From JAHIJO01 sp964486075 (GTDB lineage: Bacteria > Verrucomicrobiota > Kiritimatiellia > JAAZAB01), in contig CAZALU010000003.1 of NCBI GenBank assembly GCA_964486075.1, positions 25,949 through 89,948 on the forward strand: a stretch of 64,000 bases of DNA, given 5' to 3'. Within the stretch, counting starts at the first letter, position 1; each line of letters starts with the position of its first letter. The notes under the pieces are model-generated. The model saw only the letters and a program-made list of their open reading frames with translations, was not told the origin of the DNA and did not search any database. This document shows positions 1-9,629 of the stretch, piece by piece. The translations under genes and the position numbers were made by a program.

Positions 1-138
1 ACTGGCAGGATTACACGGTTGAAGAAAAAAAATCGCGTGTTCATGATGTCTCCTCTGCGCCAATATGTTGTCCTGATAATGCTACTAATTAGCGGTCGAT
101 CGCACAATGGAAATATCCATGCTGACCCACCGCCTGCA

Positions 139-2973
139 TCACGGCGGCGGCGCAGCCGGCAGCAACTCGGCCGCGCGCATGATCCGGCCAACTTCGGCCA
201 CACTGGCGCCAGCGGGGAATTTAGCCAAGTACTGGCGGCAGGTTTCCATGATATCGTCCCTGGCCTTGAATTCCTGTTGCAATTGCAAGCTCTCCATGAA
301 GGCCTCCTCCAGCATGGGCCGCAGTTCGGGGTTGTTGCTATCCGCCAGCAGAGTCACGCGCATCAAGGAGGCTAACGCTTCCTTCTTCAATCCCTGGCTG
401 ATCTGGGTTTTACTCAATTCCATGCTGGCCTTGTTAAGCAGGACGATATTGGTCGCGCGCGTGGCGACATCGTTCAACATTTCGTAGACCTGCTTGTATT
501 GCCCCAGCCCGCGGTGGGCTCGACCCAGCAGGAATTTGGCATCGTAATAATAACCCGACTGCGGAAAACGGGTGAGCAGCGTATTGAGCGCCGTAACAGC
601 TTCGGTGTAATTGGTATTCTCACAGCAGGAAGAGCCCAGGTAGAAATAACCGTTTTCGAGGAGGCCCATATTAGTCGTGGTCGAGGCGGTCACAATTCGA
701 TAGGCGCCAATGGCCTCCGGATATTGACCGGCATCGAACATCGCCCGGCCAATGTAAGCGAAAATGGTTTCTTTGCCGTCTGTCAGATAGAAATCCTTGT
801 TGGCCATCATTTTCCTGAAGGCATCCCTGGCGACATCATATTTCTTTATATTCAGCGCAGATTGCACCAGCGAAACCAATGCGTTTTTACCTTCTGCGGA
901 TTTAGGATAGAGCCGGGCCAGCCGATTAAATGTTTCCACGGCCTGGTCGAGCTGGCCGCGTGCCAACTGAACCGTTCCTTGCAGGCTCATTGTTCTGGGC
1001 GCCCAATCGGATTCGGGGTATTTCTGTAATGATTCGGTAGCCAACGCAATGGCTTCCTGCTGATAGCCCGGCAGCGCCTCGTCCGGGCTTTCCAGGCGGG
1101 AGAGACAGAACGCCATCAGGTACAAGGTTTGTTCGAGCATTTCCTGCTGTTTTTTGCGGGCCGCCGCGGATAGTGTATTATCTTTTTGAGTCAAACGGCC
1201 TTCCAAGGCGGCTTTCACGGCCCTGAACTCCTGGAGGGCTTCGCTATATTTTTCAAGGGAGAGACTACAGTTCGCCAGGCCGAATTGAGCCTGGGGTTTA
1301 AGCTTATCATCGCGGTTTTGCGCGATAAATTTTTGAAAATAGACCGCCGCCTGGTCATATTTTTTGTCGCTGTAGCTCCACCATGCCGCCTGATCGATGG
1401 CCTTCAGATAATGGGGATCGTTCGGATACCGGTCAATCAGACGCTTCAAAAAAGAGGTGGCGGCCGCTTCGTCGCCTGTTTTTTTGCGGATAATCGCCAT
1501 GCTGAACAAGACCGCCGGCACACTGTCATGCCGTGGAAAATCGGCCAGGAACGTTTCGTACATGGCAGCCAACAGGTCCAGGTCCTGTTGCTCGCTGCAG
1601 GTTTGGCCGATTTGCAACAACATCGTCCCCGCCCGGGGATTGTCGGCAAAGCGCTCACCGAGATACTGGGCCGTAACCCTGGCCATCAGGCTGTCCTTTT
1701 GATGCACGTAGCAGCGGGCCAGGTTCATCAGCAAGCGCGCGGAATTGGTGGTATCGGGATTGCTGTTTAAAATGCGCAGGTACTCGCTTTGCGCTTGCGG
1801 ATAATTGGTCGCATTATAAAACAGGTTATCCGCCGTCTTCATTTGGGCCAGCATGGCCGCATCCGTCGCGGATGGCGCTCCAATGGGCAGGGCGGTTCCC
1901 GCGAGCACCGCCACCGGCGCAACTGTTTTACCCAAGGCTTGTAGCTTTTCCCGGACAGTTTGCGCGCGCGCAGCGGCTTCCGGCGCCCATTCGCTCTCGC
2001 CGTAGCCGGCCACGACAGCGTTAAGCTCCTTGAAGGCCAGCAGTAATATCTCAATGCCTTTGTCCTTATTTTGAACCAAAAGAGATTCCCCGTGTGCCTG
2101 GTCGATTTTGCCCAGGAAAAATAATCCGCCGGCCATCGGACTCAAGGACAAAGGCAGCTTGTCCTTGTCCTTTTGAGCGCGTAAATATTCATCGATCTGT
2201 TGAAAAATGGCTTTGTTATCAATCAGTTTTTTGCGGGCCGCTGCGGGATTGCCCCGGATCAGGTCTATCTGGGCCGTCATAATCACGGCTTGGCAAAAAT
2301 ACAGATCGACGCCCCGCCAGATTACGGTGCGGCACAGTTTGTCGGCCGCTTCCAGGGCCAGTGCCTGCTCGGCGCCGCTGGCTGCTCTGGCTTGCACTAG
2401 ATATAGATTGGCCTGCGCGCACTGCAGTTTACTGATCAGCCCCACCTCTTCTTTGGCGGACAACTGCAGCAGCCGGCCATAGGCTTTAATGGCGCCGCCT
2501 AAATCGCCGGTTTTTTCCATGATTTGGGCCGCCCGGTAGGCCGCCTCCAATACCAGCGTATTATTGGTGTTCGCGGAATCGGTGCCGGCAACGGCGTTCC
2601 GATCGATGAAGTCCGTATAAATCAGAGCGGCTTTTTCCAAATCGTTGACCTGTAAATATCCATTGGCGATGGCCATCCAGCAGGCCTGCGTTTGGAGGTC
2701 TTTGGCCGGCATGGTCTTGATCAGGGCTTCGGCCTCGACAAACTTACGGGAAGCAACCAGGATTTTAACTCTGATTAATTTTATGCGGTCTGGCAAGCCG
2801 GTATCCTGCTGGACAAGCTGTTTGACCAGTTTTTCGGCGTAATCAGGAAACCCCAACTCGATCAAAGCATCAGCAAATTCAAGGTCCTGCTCCTGCGCCG
2901 AAGCGCCAAAAACCTGCACCGCAAAAAGCCCCGGCAGGATCGCCCAAATTAGTGGCATATATATTCTATTCAC
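139..2973 (-). CDS. Exported tetratricopeptide-repeat protein (last gene of the envelope operon)
   Basis: 944 aa. A hydrophobic N-terminus ending near FGASAQEQ looks like a signal peptide, so the protein should act in the periplasm or at the envelope. The rest is nearly all helical tetratricopeptide-like repeats with A-x-x-x-Y and YPxS boundaries (for example LYPKSAEGKNALVSL, RFPQSGYYYDAKFLLGRA). The pattern resembles YbgF/CpoB or BamD-type TPR scaffolds but the protein is much longer. The start is GTG at 2973, with AAGGGTA a few bases upstream; an ATG lies five codons in. It is the distal gene of a minus-strand run with ExbB, ExbD, OmpA-like and a second long TPR gene, 92 bp after the YdjY-like gene. 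A structural, protein-binding role is inferred; no catalytic motif is visible. Confidence 0.8.
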   Translation of the reverse strand: MNRIYMPLIWAILPGLFAVQVFGASAQEQDLEFADALIELGFPDYAEKLVKQLVQQDTGLPDRIKLIRVKILVASRKFVEAEALIKTMPAKDLQTQACWMAIANGYLQVNDLEKAALIYTDFIDRNAVAGTDSANTNNTLVLEAAYRAAQIMEKTGDLGGAIKAYGRLLQLSAKEEVGLISKLQCAQANLYLVQARAASGAEQALALEAADKLCRTVIWRGVDLYFCQAVIMTAQIDLIRGNPAAARKKLIDNKAIFQQIDEYLRAQKDKDKLPLSLSPMAGGLFFLGKIDQAHGESLLVQNKDKGIEILLLAFKELNAVVAGYGESEWAPEAAARAQTVREKLQALGKTVAPVAVLAGTALPIGAPSATDAAMLAQMKTADNLFYNATNYPQAQSEYLRILNSNPDTTNSARLLMNLARCYVHQKDSLMARVTAQYLGERFADNPRAGTMLLQIGQTCSEQQDLDLLAAMYETFLADFPRHDSVPAVLFSMAIIRKKTGDEAAATSFLKRLIDRYPNDPHYLKAIDQAAWWSYSDKKYDQAAVYFQKFIAQNRDDKLKPQAQFGLANCSLSLEKYSEALQEFRAVKAALEGRLTQKDNTLSAAARKKQQEMLEQTLYLMAFCLSRLESPDEALPGYQQEAIALATESLQKYPESDWAPRTMSLQGTVQLARGQLDQAVETFNRLARLYPKSAEGKNALVSLVQSALNIKKYDVARDAFRKMMANKDFYLTDGKETIFAYIGRAMFDAGQYPEAIGAYRIVTASTTTNMGLLENGYFYLGSSCCENTNYTEAVTALNTLLTRFPQSGYYYDAKFLLGRAHRGLGQYKQVYEMLNDVATRATNIVLLNKASMELSKTQISQGLKKEALASLMRVTLLADSNNPELRPMLEEAFMESLQLQQEFKARDDIMETCRQYLAKFPAGASVAEVGRIMRAAELLPAAPPP

Positions 2974-3065
2974 AAGCTACCCTTGCACATGAATGAACCA
3001 TTGAATGAACCCCGGCCAACGGTTGATCACGCTTACAATACATTTTTTTGGGGATCGCGTCAAAA

Positions 3066-4574
3066 TCATTTCGCCGGCTTTTCCAAAAACACATACACAA
3101 CGTAATTCGCGGCAATGAGCGGGGCGCTAAACTCCGTCAGCTCCCCATAAGGCAAGTCCGGCTCGGCAAATATAAGGACCACTGCCGGCCGGGCCCGTTG
3201 ATTGGCCCGCTGACGCTCTTCCGTATCAGCCGCAAGCTGCCAGCTTAGAGCTGCTGCGTCGGCAACGGGAAACTCCGTGATTTTGAATTGCGGATCCAGC
3301 ATTGCGCCCACTTGCGGGGCGTCAATCTGGATCAGCTTTCCCGCAAGCCCGCCATTTTTTTTCGATAACACCAGTTCCCATGGCTGGCCCGCCCGGTTTT
3401 CACGCTGCCGCCATTGCTGATTAACCAGGAAAGCGCGATAATATAACTGGCCTGGCCCAGGCGGCTCCACGCGCATGCCGCCCGCCTTGTCGAGATCAGC
3501 AATGATCTGGCAGGCATTTCGCATAGAATCCAGGCGCAGACCCGGATGGAACCGCACAGCAACAAAAGCATCGTCGCCCTGCTCCTGCAGTTCTTGGAGG
3601 ACTAGACTCAGGCTATCCGGGCGCAATCCCTGGTTCAGCGCCTTGCCTTCTGGGCCACTGAGCCGAAACGTCAGTTCCTGCGCCTCCGGCCGGAGGTGTT
3701 TATTACCGAAGCTGCTCTGGACCGCATTCGACCCAGGCGAACCGGGAACAAACGTCGGCGCCACATCCAGGACCAGATCTTTAACCCGCGTCCGGCCGTC
3801 CTTGTATTCCGGTTCCAGGAACAGACTGAACAAAGCGCCCCTGTCCAGGGCAAACTCCGGGTTGACCACCTGCTCTCCATACACTTCGCTTTTATGCGTT
3901 ATACGCGGAATATCCAGCACCGAGTACGGCTCGTTATAAATCGAAATAACTGCTTTCGGTTCCCAGGCGTCGGCGCCGTATTCCTGGCCGTTGTTCGCCA
4001 GTGGGACCATGACTGAACCGGTAAAGACAAAACCATTTTCCGGCAAAGTCTGACCAGTTTTAGTATCCAGGATCAAGCGCTCAATCCGAAGCGGGGTTGA
4101 GACAGACCCCTGGCCGCAGGAAACCAAGCTGACCAACACGCGTTCACCTTTGGGCCACATCCGGAGCTGTCGCGGATCATAGGGAGCGCCGGCCTTCATC
4201 CCAATAAACTCCAGAGCCTTGTGGATATCGCTCGGCCTGGCAAAGGCAACGAGGAGCGCCTCGTAAGCATGTTGACTTGTTTCCGAGATCAGCAGAAACT
4301 CCACGATATTATTGCTGGAAAGTCCGGTGCTTTCGACCATGACCTCGACCCGCTGCCGCTTGCGGTCAGCCAGCAGTCCCGGCAGGAGCATGATATCCGC
4401 GTTTCCCTTGTAGAGGATCGCATTGGTGGCATCGATCTGTTGGACGCGCGCTTTATTTTCAAGGGACACCGCAAGTCCCGGAAGCGGTTCTCCGTCCGCC
4501 TGGACAGGCTCGGTCAGAGCGACAAAAAAAACCGCAGCCGTGGCCAACAAACATAGCCAGCGTCGCCTAGCCAT
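3066..4574 (-). CDS. Exported protein with YdjY-like N-terminal domain, function unknown
   Basis: 502 aa from the ATG at 4574, which gives a standard signal peptide (MARRRW, hydrophobic core, PVQADG). Longer frames from TTG 4634 or ATG 4616 are possible, but then the signal would be internal. After the signal, residues about 25-150 (VEFLLISETSQHAYEALLVA, PSDIHKALEFIGMKAG) resemble the YdjY domain common in planctomycete and verrucomicrobial exported proteins. The C-terminal 300 residues are not recognised; they include a segment near the end with RARPAVVLIFAEPDLPYG. It lies between the toroid-domain gene and a TPR gene in the ExbB/ExbD operon and probably works with them at the envelope. The YdjY match is from memory of the family pattern, not a search. 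Confidence 0.6.
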   Translation of the reverse strand: MARRRWLCLLATAAVFFVALTEPVQADGEPLPGLAVSLENKARVQQIDATNAILYKGNADIMLLPGLLADRKRQRVEVMVESTGLSSNNIVEFLLISETSQHAYEALLVAFARPSDIHKALEFIGMKAGAPYDPRQLRMWPKGERVLVSLVSCGQGSVSTPLRIERLILDTKTGQTLPENGFVFTGSVMVPLANNGQEYGADAWEPKAVISIYNEPYSVLDIPRITHKSEVYGEQVVNPEFALDRGALFSLFLEPEYKDGRTRVKDLVLDVAPTFVPGSPGSNAVQSSFGNKHLRPEAQELTFRLSGPEGKALNQGLRPDSLSLVLQELQEQGDDAFVAVRFHPGLRLDSMRNACQIIADLDKAGGMRVEPPGPGQLYYRAFLVNQQWRQRENRAGQPWELVLSKKNGGLAGKLIQIDAPQVGAMLDPQFKITEFPVADAAALSWQLAADTEERQRANQRARPAVVLIFAEPDLPYGELTEFSAPLIAANYVVYVFLEKPAK

Positions 4575-4707
4575 ACCCGCCCCCGGCGCATAATACATCA
4601 TAACGTGCGAAATCATTGTGATAGCATCGCTCAATGAATGGGTATTCCGTTTGGACTAAAAAAGGTATCAAGTCACCGGACATGCTGCTACAACTCGAAT
4701 CGGCGTG

Positions 4708-7700
4708 TCATTTCTGCTTGTAGAGCGGCAGAAAGCGATAGTAGACCTCCAGGCACAGCGCTCCGGCGGCGGTCGAATAAATGCGTCCGCCGCGCGCGCC
4801 AAGGTGGCCGACCGGATCCCAACTGCCCGCCGCCGGGCCGGATTTACGGCGCCCTTCCAGCAGAGCCTTGGTCAGACTCGCATTCCAGGCATCGAACTCC
4901 TGCGCTCCTGAAAGATAAAGGGCCAAGGTGGCATAGTACCAGTAATACAGATGCACCTTGCGGTTCTTAGGATCCCAGGCCGGCAGGTTCTGCATGATGT
5001 AGGCCGTGGATTCGGCCTGGCCCCGATTGCGTTTATTTTCCGCCATGAACAACTGGCAAAATGCTCCCTCCGCGGTCATAACCGGGGTCACGGCGTGGCG
5101 GGGCTTGTAGGAATACAAGCCGCCCTCGGCGCCATGCCGCACCTGGTCCAGCCAGTTTTCCGTCCATTTAATCGTTTGCTCCGGCACTTGGATGCCCGCG
5201 ATTTGGGCGCTCTTGAGTGCCAAAATTTGCCAGCCGGTGACGGAGGTATCGCTGTCGTCGCGCGGTTCATAGCGCCAGCCGGCTTCCGGCGTCTGCGCAT
5301 CCACGATGAACTGTACCGCGCGTCGGGCCGGATCGAGAAGCCGCGCGTCGCCGGTCAGGGAATAGGACTCGCACAGGGCGGCCGTGGCTATCGCCTGGCC
5401 ATACATCTGGCCGGCGCCACGGATATCGCCATCCTCCTTCTCGCAGTTCAACAGCCAATCAAGAGCTTTGCGTACAGTTTCCTGGTGCGCGTCTGCGAGA
5501 TGTGTGTAGCCGGCGCCAAGATAGGCCAGCAGTGACAGACCCGTCACGGCCACATCTTCGTTGACCAGATCGCCGGCCCCGCCGCATTCCTTGACTCCCT
5601 TAAATCCGTCAATATCCCAACGCCCGTCAGCGCTCTGTGTGCTGCTTAGCCAATCCAGGGCCTGCTCGACCGCTTGCTCGGTCTGTTCCGTGCCGCCCAG
5701 TTCCTTGATGAACTGCTTGCGTTTCTGCGGCTTGCGCATCTGGTAAATGGCTTTATCGGGGACAAAGCCCGGCTTCGGCGCACTGCCCACCGACAGGATC
5801 GAACGGCGCGGAGCCCGCTCGGATCCCGCAATCGATATATCGGACGTCACAGGCGCCTGCGGCGGTCCCTCGCTCAAGCTAACATCCATTCGGGCCGGGC
5901 CGCGCTCGCCGGCGCCGATCACCGGCGCCGCCAGTTCTCCCAGTCCGCTGCCCGACTGGGATGCGAGCAGCAACGTCCCGCCAGCGCCGGATTTTGTCAC
6001 TCGCAACGAGCCAACAGGCACAATGCCCGCTTTGGCCTTGCCGCCCCCCGCAGAACCGCGGCGCACAACCGGCGCTGTCAGTGCTGGGCCACTTGAATCC
6101 GCCACGCTGGCAGACGTATTCATGCCGGCCAGCGATTCGTTCCGGTCCGTTCCTGCCGTCGCCGGGCGGCCGACGCCCTGGAGACCGGATGCAACCACGA
6201 GCGTCCCCGCCGGTCTGCCGGCTGCGTTGGCGTCGGCGCGGCCCGGCGCCTGCAAACGCTGCACCGCAACCTTGGAACCGGAGGCGCTACCGGCTTTGCC
6301 CGGCATCAGTTCAGACTGGCCACGTCCAGAGCTTGCATCCCCGCCGCCCGCCAGGCGACGGCCTCCGCTACGCTGATTTTCCACACCGCTAACTCTGCCG
6401 GCAGAGATCATCGTATCGCCGGCCGTGAGTGTTAATGAGGCGCCTGTTTCTATCTGCTCCACACCGCTGGCGGCCGCAGCCTCCTGCGCCGGAGGCACGC
6501 CACTGCCACTGCCGCTGCCCTGCCTCACGAACGAGCCCTGACTGACCGGTAGATCAGTACGCCCGGTCGGCGACGGACGGTCTATACCGCCGGCCGCGAC
6601 GGAAGCGCCGGCAAACTTACTCCGCCCAGTGATCAACGCAACCGGACGCGCTTCCGATTCTCCACCTGGCAAGCCGTTGCCCGCAGTACCGGGTACTGTC
6701 TGTGCCGGCGAACCCATATCGGTCAAACCCAATCCACCTAAATTAGCCCCCCCGGCCCGTGCGCCCGCCAGTTGTTCCCGGACTTCGCTGGAGGCAGAAT
6801 CCCTGGCCTGAAGCATCCCTCCCGATCCGGCGATCAGGGTCCCGGGTGCCACCGCGCTTCCATGGCTCGCGGCAACAGGTTTAGAAATGACACGGGTAGC
6901 CGCAATCTGTGCGCCCGCCAACCCGCCGCTGCGCTTCAGCGCCGGTAGATCGGACGGTCCCAACTCGCCGCCGGCCGGGCCGCCGCCTGTTCCCCGCTCA
7001 TCATACACCAAATCCATTTTTCGGGCCGCGCCCCCGAGGGACTGCACCTCGATCCTGTCCGTGGGCAGATCGGAAACAACATCCCGAACGGATGGCGCGG
7101 TCGATATCGGTTCGGCAAAAGCGCCGTCGGCCACTCCACTCCGGATCGGCTCATTGAACACCGCGGCATAGGCAACTCCCGCTCGCGGTTCAGAGCCAGT
7201 CGCCAGCGCTGTTTCAGGCACAGCCGTTTGCCCGCGGGCCGCTTGCCATTGTCCGCGGGCCGTCGGCGCGGCCGCCAAAACAACCTGCCCCGGTTCACCC
7301 GCCTGCGGGATGGCCAGCAGCGCCTGGGCACCGCTCATCCTCAGCGGGTCAAGCTGCACGGCATTTGCAGACGCATCGGCCGCCAGCCCGGCCACCTCGC
7401 TCTGCTTGCGTTCGATCCCATCAGGCACAGCCGAAGCCAGGCTGCCCGCCGACATCTTGGCCGCCTGGCCCTCGATTTGTACCGTCGGCATGCGCTGCCC
7501 GGCTGTGCGCGGCGCGCCACCGGCCAGCTTGGCCAGCTTCAGCTCGGCGCTTGGGCCGGCCTGCGCTGGCAACTCGTCATTGCCGGATGCGCGTCCATCC
7601 CCGACAGCCTGGGCCGGAACTGCCACACGCTCCACCCCTACCCTGGCAACAACAGGTTGAATGCCGTCTTTAACTTCCGCCTGGCGCGGCGCTGCCGCCG

Positions 7701-9123
7701 CGAGGTCTATCCGCGTCTGGGCCGGCACCGCATCCTTCAGACCGGCTTGAGGAGCGGCCGGTTGCGTGGTCTGGAGCGCGAGAGATGACTGGTCTATGGA
7801 CCCCTGATCCTTCAAGGCCATCCAGTCATCCCGCCCGGACTGATCCGCCGAAGCAACCTGCTCCGGTTCACCCACCGGCGGGATGGCCAGCAGCGCCTGG
7901 GCACCGCTCATCCTCAGCGGGTCAAGCTGCACGGCATTTGCAGACGCATCGGCCGCCAGCCCGGCCACCTCGCTCTGCTTGCGTTCGATCCCATCAGGCA
8001 CAGCCGAAGCCAGGCTGCCCGCCGACATCTTGGCCGCCTGGCCCTCGATTTGTACCGTCGGCATGCGCTGCCCGGCTGTGCGCGGCGCGCCACCGGCCAG
8101 CTTGGCCAGCTTCAGCTCGGCGCTTGGGCCGGCCTGCGCTGGCAACTCGTCATTGCCGGATGCGCGTCCATCCCCGACAGCCTGGGCCGGAACTGCCACA
8201 CGCTCCACCCCTACCCTGGCAACAACAGGTTGAATGCCGTCTTTAACTTCCGCCTGGCGCGGCGCTGCCGCCGCGAGGTCTATCCACGTCTGGGCCGGCA
8301 CCGCATCCTTCAGACCGGCTTGAGGAGCGGTCGGTTGCGTGGTCTGGAGCGCGAGAGATGACTGATCTATGGGCGCAGGCGCCATATCAAAGGGCTTCTC
8401 ACTTGCGCCTGGTTCCTCGTATTTGGTTTCCGGTTCGCGCCGGAGCGATTGCTGCAACGCTATGTTTGCTGGAGCCACCTCGATCGGATTATCCGGCAGG
8501 GTTTCCAGCAGCTCGTCCATGACCTGTTTTGGCGATACCATTGCGGGCGCATCCAGCTCCACGCGCCCCGCTATCCGCGCATCGGGTTCCGGCAATGTAG
8601 CCTGCGCTCTTGAAACCACTCCTGCCAACGGTTCGCTCCCAGCGGCCCGATCGGTATCGAGGTGCGCATGGCCATCAACCCACTGGGCGCGCATCGGCTC
8701 GGTCCGCACGCTGCGACTGGCCAGCGACTCCCTGTGGGAAGGTATTCCGATCTCGATCCTATGGGTCCTATGGGAAAGTGGTTGCGGCCCGACTGCCGGG
8801 CGCGACTCATCAACCGGCATGACGCTGAACAGGGACAGCGAAAGCAGATGCAAAACAACGCTAAGCGCGAAGCAGACCGCAAGCAGCTCGGGGCGCTGAC
8901 GGCGCCTCAACAAGGCAACCACCAGCAGGGCGCCAATGGCCAGGCATAGGAAAAGCTTGAGCAACGGGTAGTCGAAACCTTCCTGCACGCCAAGCACCAA
9001 AGGCTCGACCTGCGGTTTAAGAGGCAGCGCCCATAGCAAGCCAGGCAGGCAAGCCAGGACGGCCGTCAAGCCCAGCCTGCTCACGCATCGGATCCAAAGA
9101 CAGGTCTTATAAAATAAAGGCAT
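4708..9123 (-). CDS. Membrane-anchored protein with long Ala/Gly-rich stalk and C-terminal prenyltransferase/squalene-cyclase-type repeat domain
   Basis: 1471 aa. The N-terminus has a hydrophobic segment (about 12-32), then two more transmembrane stretches (about 52-72 and 80-103), one followed by LLRRRQRPE. Residues about 105-1090 are low complexity, rich in Ala, Gly, Val, Pro and Gln, and probably extended in the periplasm. The last 370 residues form an alpha/alpha-toroid like prenyltransferase or squalene oxidase repeats (ALDWLSSTQSADGRWD, ALDWLLNCEKEDGDIRG, GWRYEPRDDSDTSVTGWQ, ending GGRIYSTAAGALCLEVYYR). Such domains next to ExbB/ExbD are a familiar planctomycete/verrucomicrobial arrangement of unknown function. 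The aspartate box expected of an active cyclase is not evident, so this is probably a binding domain. The stalk carries a recent 573-bp-period duplication. No clear ribosome site precedes ATG 9123. Confidence 0.72.
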   Translation of the reverse strand: MPLFYKTCLWIRCVSRLGLTAVLACLPGLLWALPLKPQVEPLVLGVQEGFDYPLLKLFLCLAIGALLVVALLRRRQRPELLAVCFALSVVLHLLSLSLFSVMPVDESRPAVGPQPLSHRTHRIEIGIPSHRESLASRSVRTEPMRAQWVDGHAHLDTDRAAGSEPLAGVVSRAQATLPEPDARIAGRVELDAPAMVSPKQVMDELLETLPDNPIEVAPANIALQQSLRREPETKYEEPGASEKPFDMAPAPIDQSSLALQTTQPTAPQAGLKDAVPAQTWIDLAAAAPRQAEVKDGIQPVVARVGVERVAVPAQAVGDGRASGNDELPAQAGPSAELKLAKLAGGAPRTAGQRMPTVQIEGQAAKMSAGSLASAVPDGIERKQSEVAGLAADASANAVQLDPLRMSGAQALLAIPPVGEPEQVASADQSGRDDWMALKDQGSIDQSSLALQTTQPAAPQAGLKDAVPAQTRIDLAAAAPRQAEVKDGIQPVVARVGVERVAVPAQAVGDGRASGNDELPAQAGPSAELKLAKLAGGAPRTAGQRMPTVQIEGQAAKMSAGSLASAVPDGIERKQSEVAGLAADASANAVQLDPLRMSGAQALLAIPQAGEPGQVVLAAAPTARGQWQAARGQTAVPETALATGSEPRAGVAYAAVFNEPIRSGVADGAFAEPISTAPSVRDVVSDLPTDRIEVQSLGGAARKMDLVYDERGTGGGPAGGELGPSDLPALKRSGGLAGAQIAATRVISKPVAASHGSAVAPGTLIAGSGGMLQARDSASSEVREQLAGARAGGANLGGLGLTDMGSPAQTVPGTAGNGLPGGESEARPVALITGRSKFAGASVAAGGIDRPSPTGRTDLPVSQGSFVRQGSGSGSGVPPAQEAAAASGVEQIETGASLTLTAGDTMISAGRVSGVENQRSGGRRLAGGGDASSGRGQSELMPGKAGSASGSKVAVQRLQAPGRADANAAGRPAGTLVVASGLQGVGRPATAGTDRNESLAGMNTSASVADSSGPALTAPVVRRGSAGGGKAKAGIVPVGSLRVTKSGAGGTLLLASQSGSGLGELAAPVIGAGERGPARMDVSLSEGPPQAPVTSDISIAGSERAPRRSILSVGSAPKPGFVPDKAIYQMRKPQKRKQFIKELGGTEQTEQAVEQALDWLSSTQSADGRWDIDGFKGVKECGGAGDLVNEDVAVTGLSLLAYLGAGYTHLADAHQETVRKALDWLLNCEKEDGDIRGAGQMYGQAIATAALCESYSLTGDARLLDPARRAVQFIVDAQTPEAGWRYEPRDDSDTSVTGWQILALKSAQIAGIQVPEQTIKWTENWLDQVRHGAEGGLYSYKPRHAVTPVMTAEGAFCQLFMAENKRNRGQAESTAYIMQNLPAWDPKNRKVHLYYWYYATLALYLSGAQEFDAWNASLTKALLEGRRKSGPAAGSWDPVGHLGARGGRIYSTAAGALCLEVYYRFLPLYKQK
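7291..7799. repeat. First copy of an internal direct repeat (period 573 bp) inside the toroid-domain gene
   Basis: Bases 7291-7799 and 7864-8372 match almost base for base at a shift of 573 bp (191 codons). By eye only a few substitutions separate them: CTGCGGG versus CCGGCGG near the start, CGCGTCTGG versus CACGTCTGG, and GCGGCCGG versus GCGGTCGG. Because the period is a multiple of three, the frame is kept and the stalk is lengthened by 191 residues. The near identity points to a recent tandem duplication. Confidence 0.93.
7864..8372. repeat. Second copy of the 573-bp-period internal direct repeat
   Basis: Partner of the copy at 7291-7799. The two are separated by 64 bp (7800-7863) that encode a different segment (EQVASADQSGRDDWMALKDQ). 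Both copies encode the same Ala/Gln/Val-rich stalk sequence, for example KLAGGAPRTAGQRMPTVQIE. Confidence 0.93.
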
Positions 9124-9215
9124 AAAATTGATTACTTAGCATGTAATGCATCGGTTATGGGAGGAGAGACAGCGCAATCATGGCTGTAGTCGCCCCGCCA
9201 TGGCCCAGTGATCCG

Positions 9216-9629
9216 TTACGTATCGAGCTTGCGAGTCGTGAGATAGGTATGGGCCACCCCGTTTTTCTCGCATACATCCAGGATGTTAACAGCAAACTGC
9301 AGGATGGTATCCCGGTCACCCCGAATCACCACGGACTGCTGAGGATCCGCCTTGACGGCGGCGGACAGCAGGCTGTCGATATCCTCGATAGTGCGCTGTT
9401 TGCCCGCGATCATAAAAGATCCCTCGCGCGTGACATTGACCACAATTTCCATGGGCGTTTCCGTGATGGGGCGCGCATCGCGACTCAGCGGCGGATGCAC
9501 CCGCACATCGCGTTCGATATCAGCGAATTTTGTCGCCATCATGAAGAAAATGAGCAGGAACATCATCGTGTCAATCATCGGAATCACGTTGATTCCTAAA
9601 AATTCATGATCCACTCGCCGGATTCTCAT
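9216..9629 (-). CDS. exbD: ExbD/TolR-family biopolymer transport protein
   Basis: 137 aa, the usual ExbD length. There is one N-terminal transmembrane helix carrying the essential aspartate (NVIPMIDTMMFLLIFFMMAT) and a small periplasmic domain (VNVTREGSFMIAGKQ, VVIRGDRDTILQFAVNILDVCEKNGV). With ExbB it should form a proton-driven inner-membrane motor that passes energy to a periplasm-spanning partner. The start ATG overlaps the ExbB stop (ATGA at 9626-9629), so translation is coupled. The likely partner, by position, is the stalk protein encoded just downstream. Confidence 0.92.
   Translation of the reverse strand: MRIRRVDHEFLGINVIPMIDTMMFLLIFFMMATKFADIERDVRVHPPLSRDARPITETPMEIVVNVTREGSFMIAGKQRTIEDIDSLLSAAVKADPQQSVVIRGDRDTILQFAVNILDVCEKNGVAHTYLTTRKLDT

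Noticed and set aside
7228..8361. Long plus-strand open frames across the stalk region
   Set aside because: They are antisense to a GC-rich, stop-poor low-complexity coding sequence; their sequences are Arg/Pro-rich and two are identical only because of the duplicated DNA.
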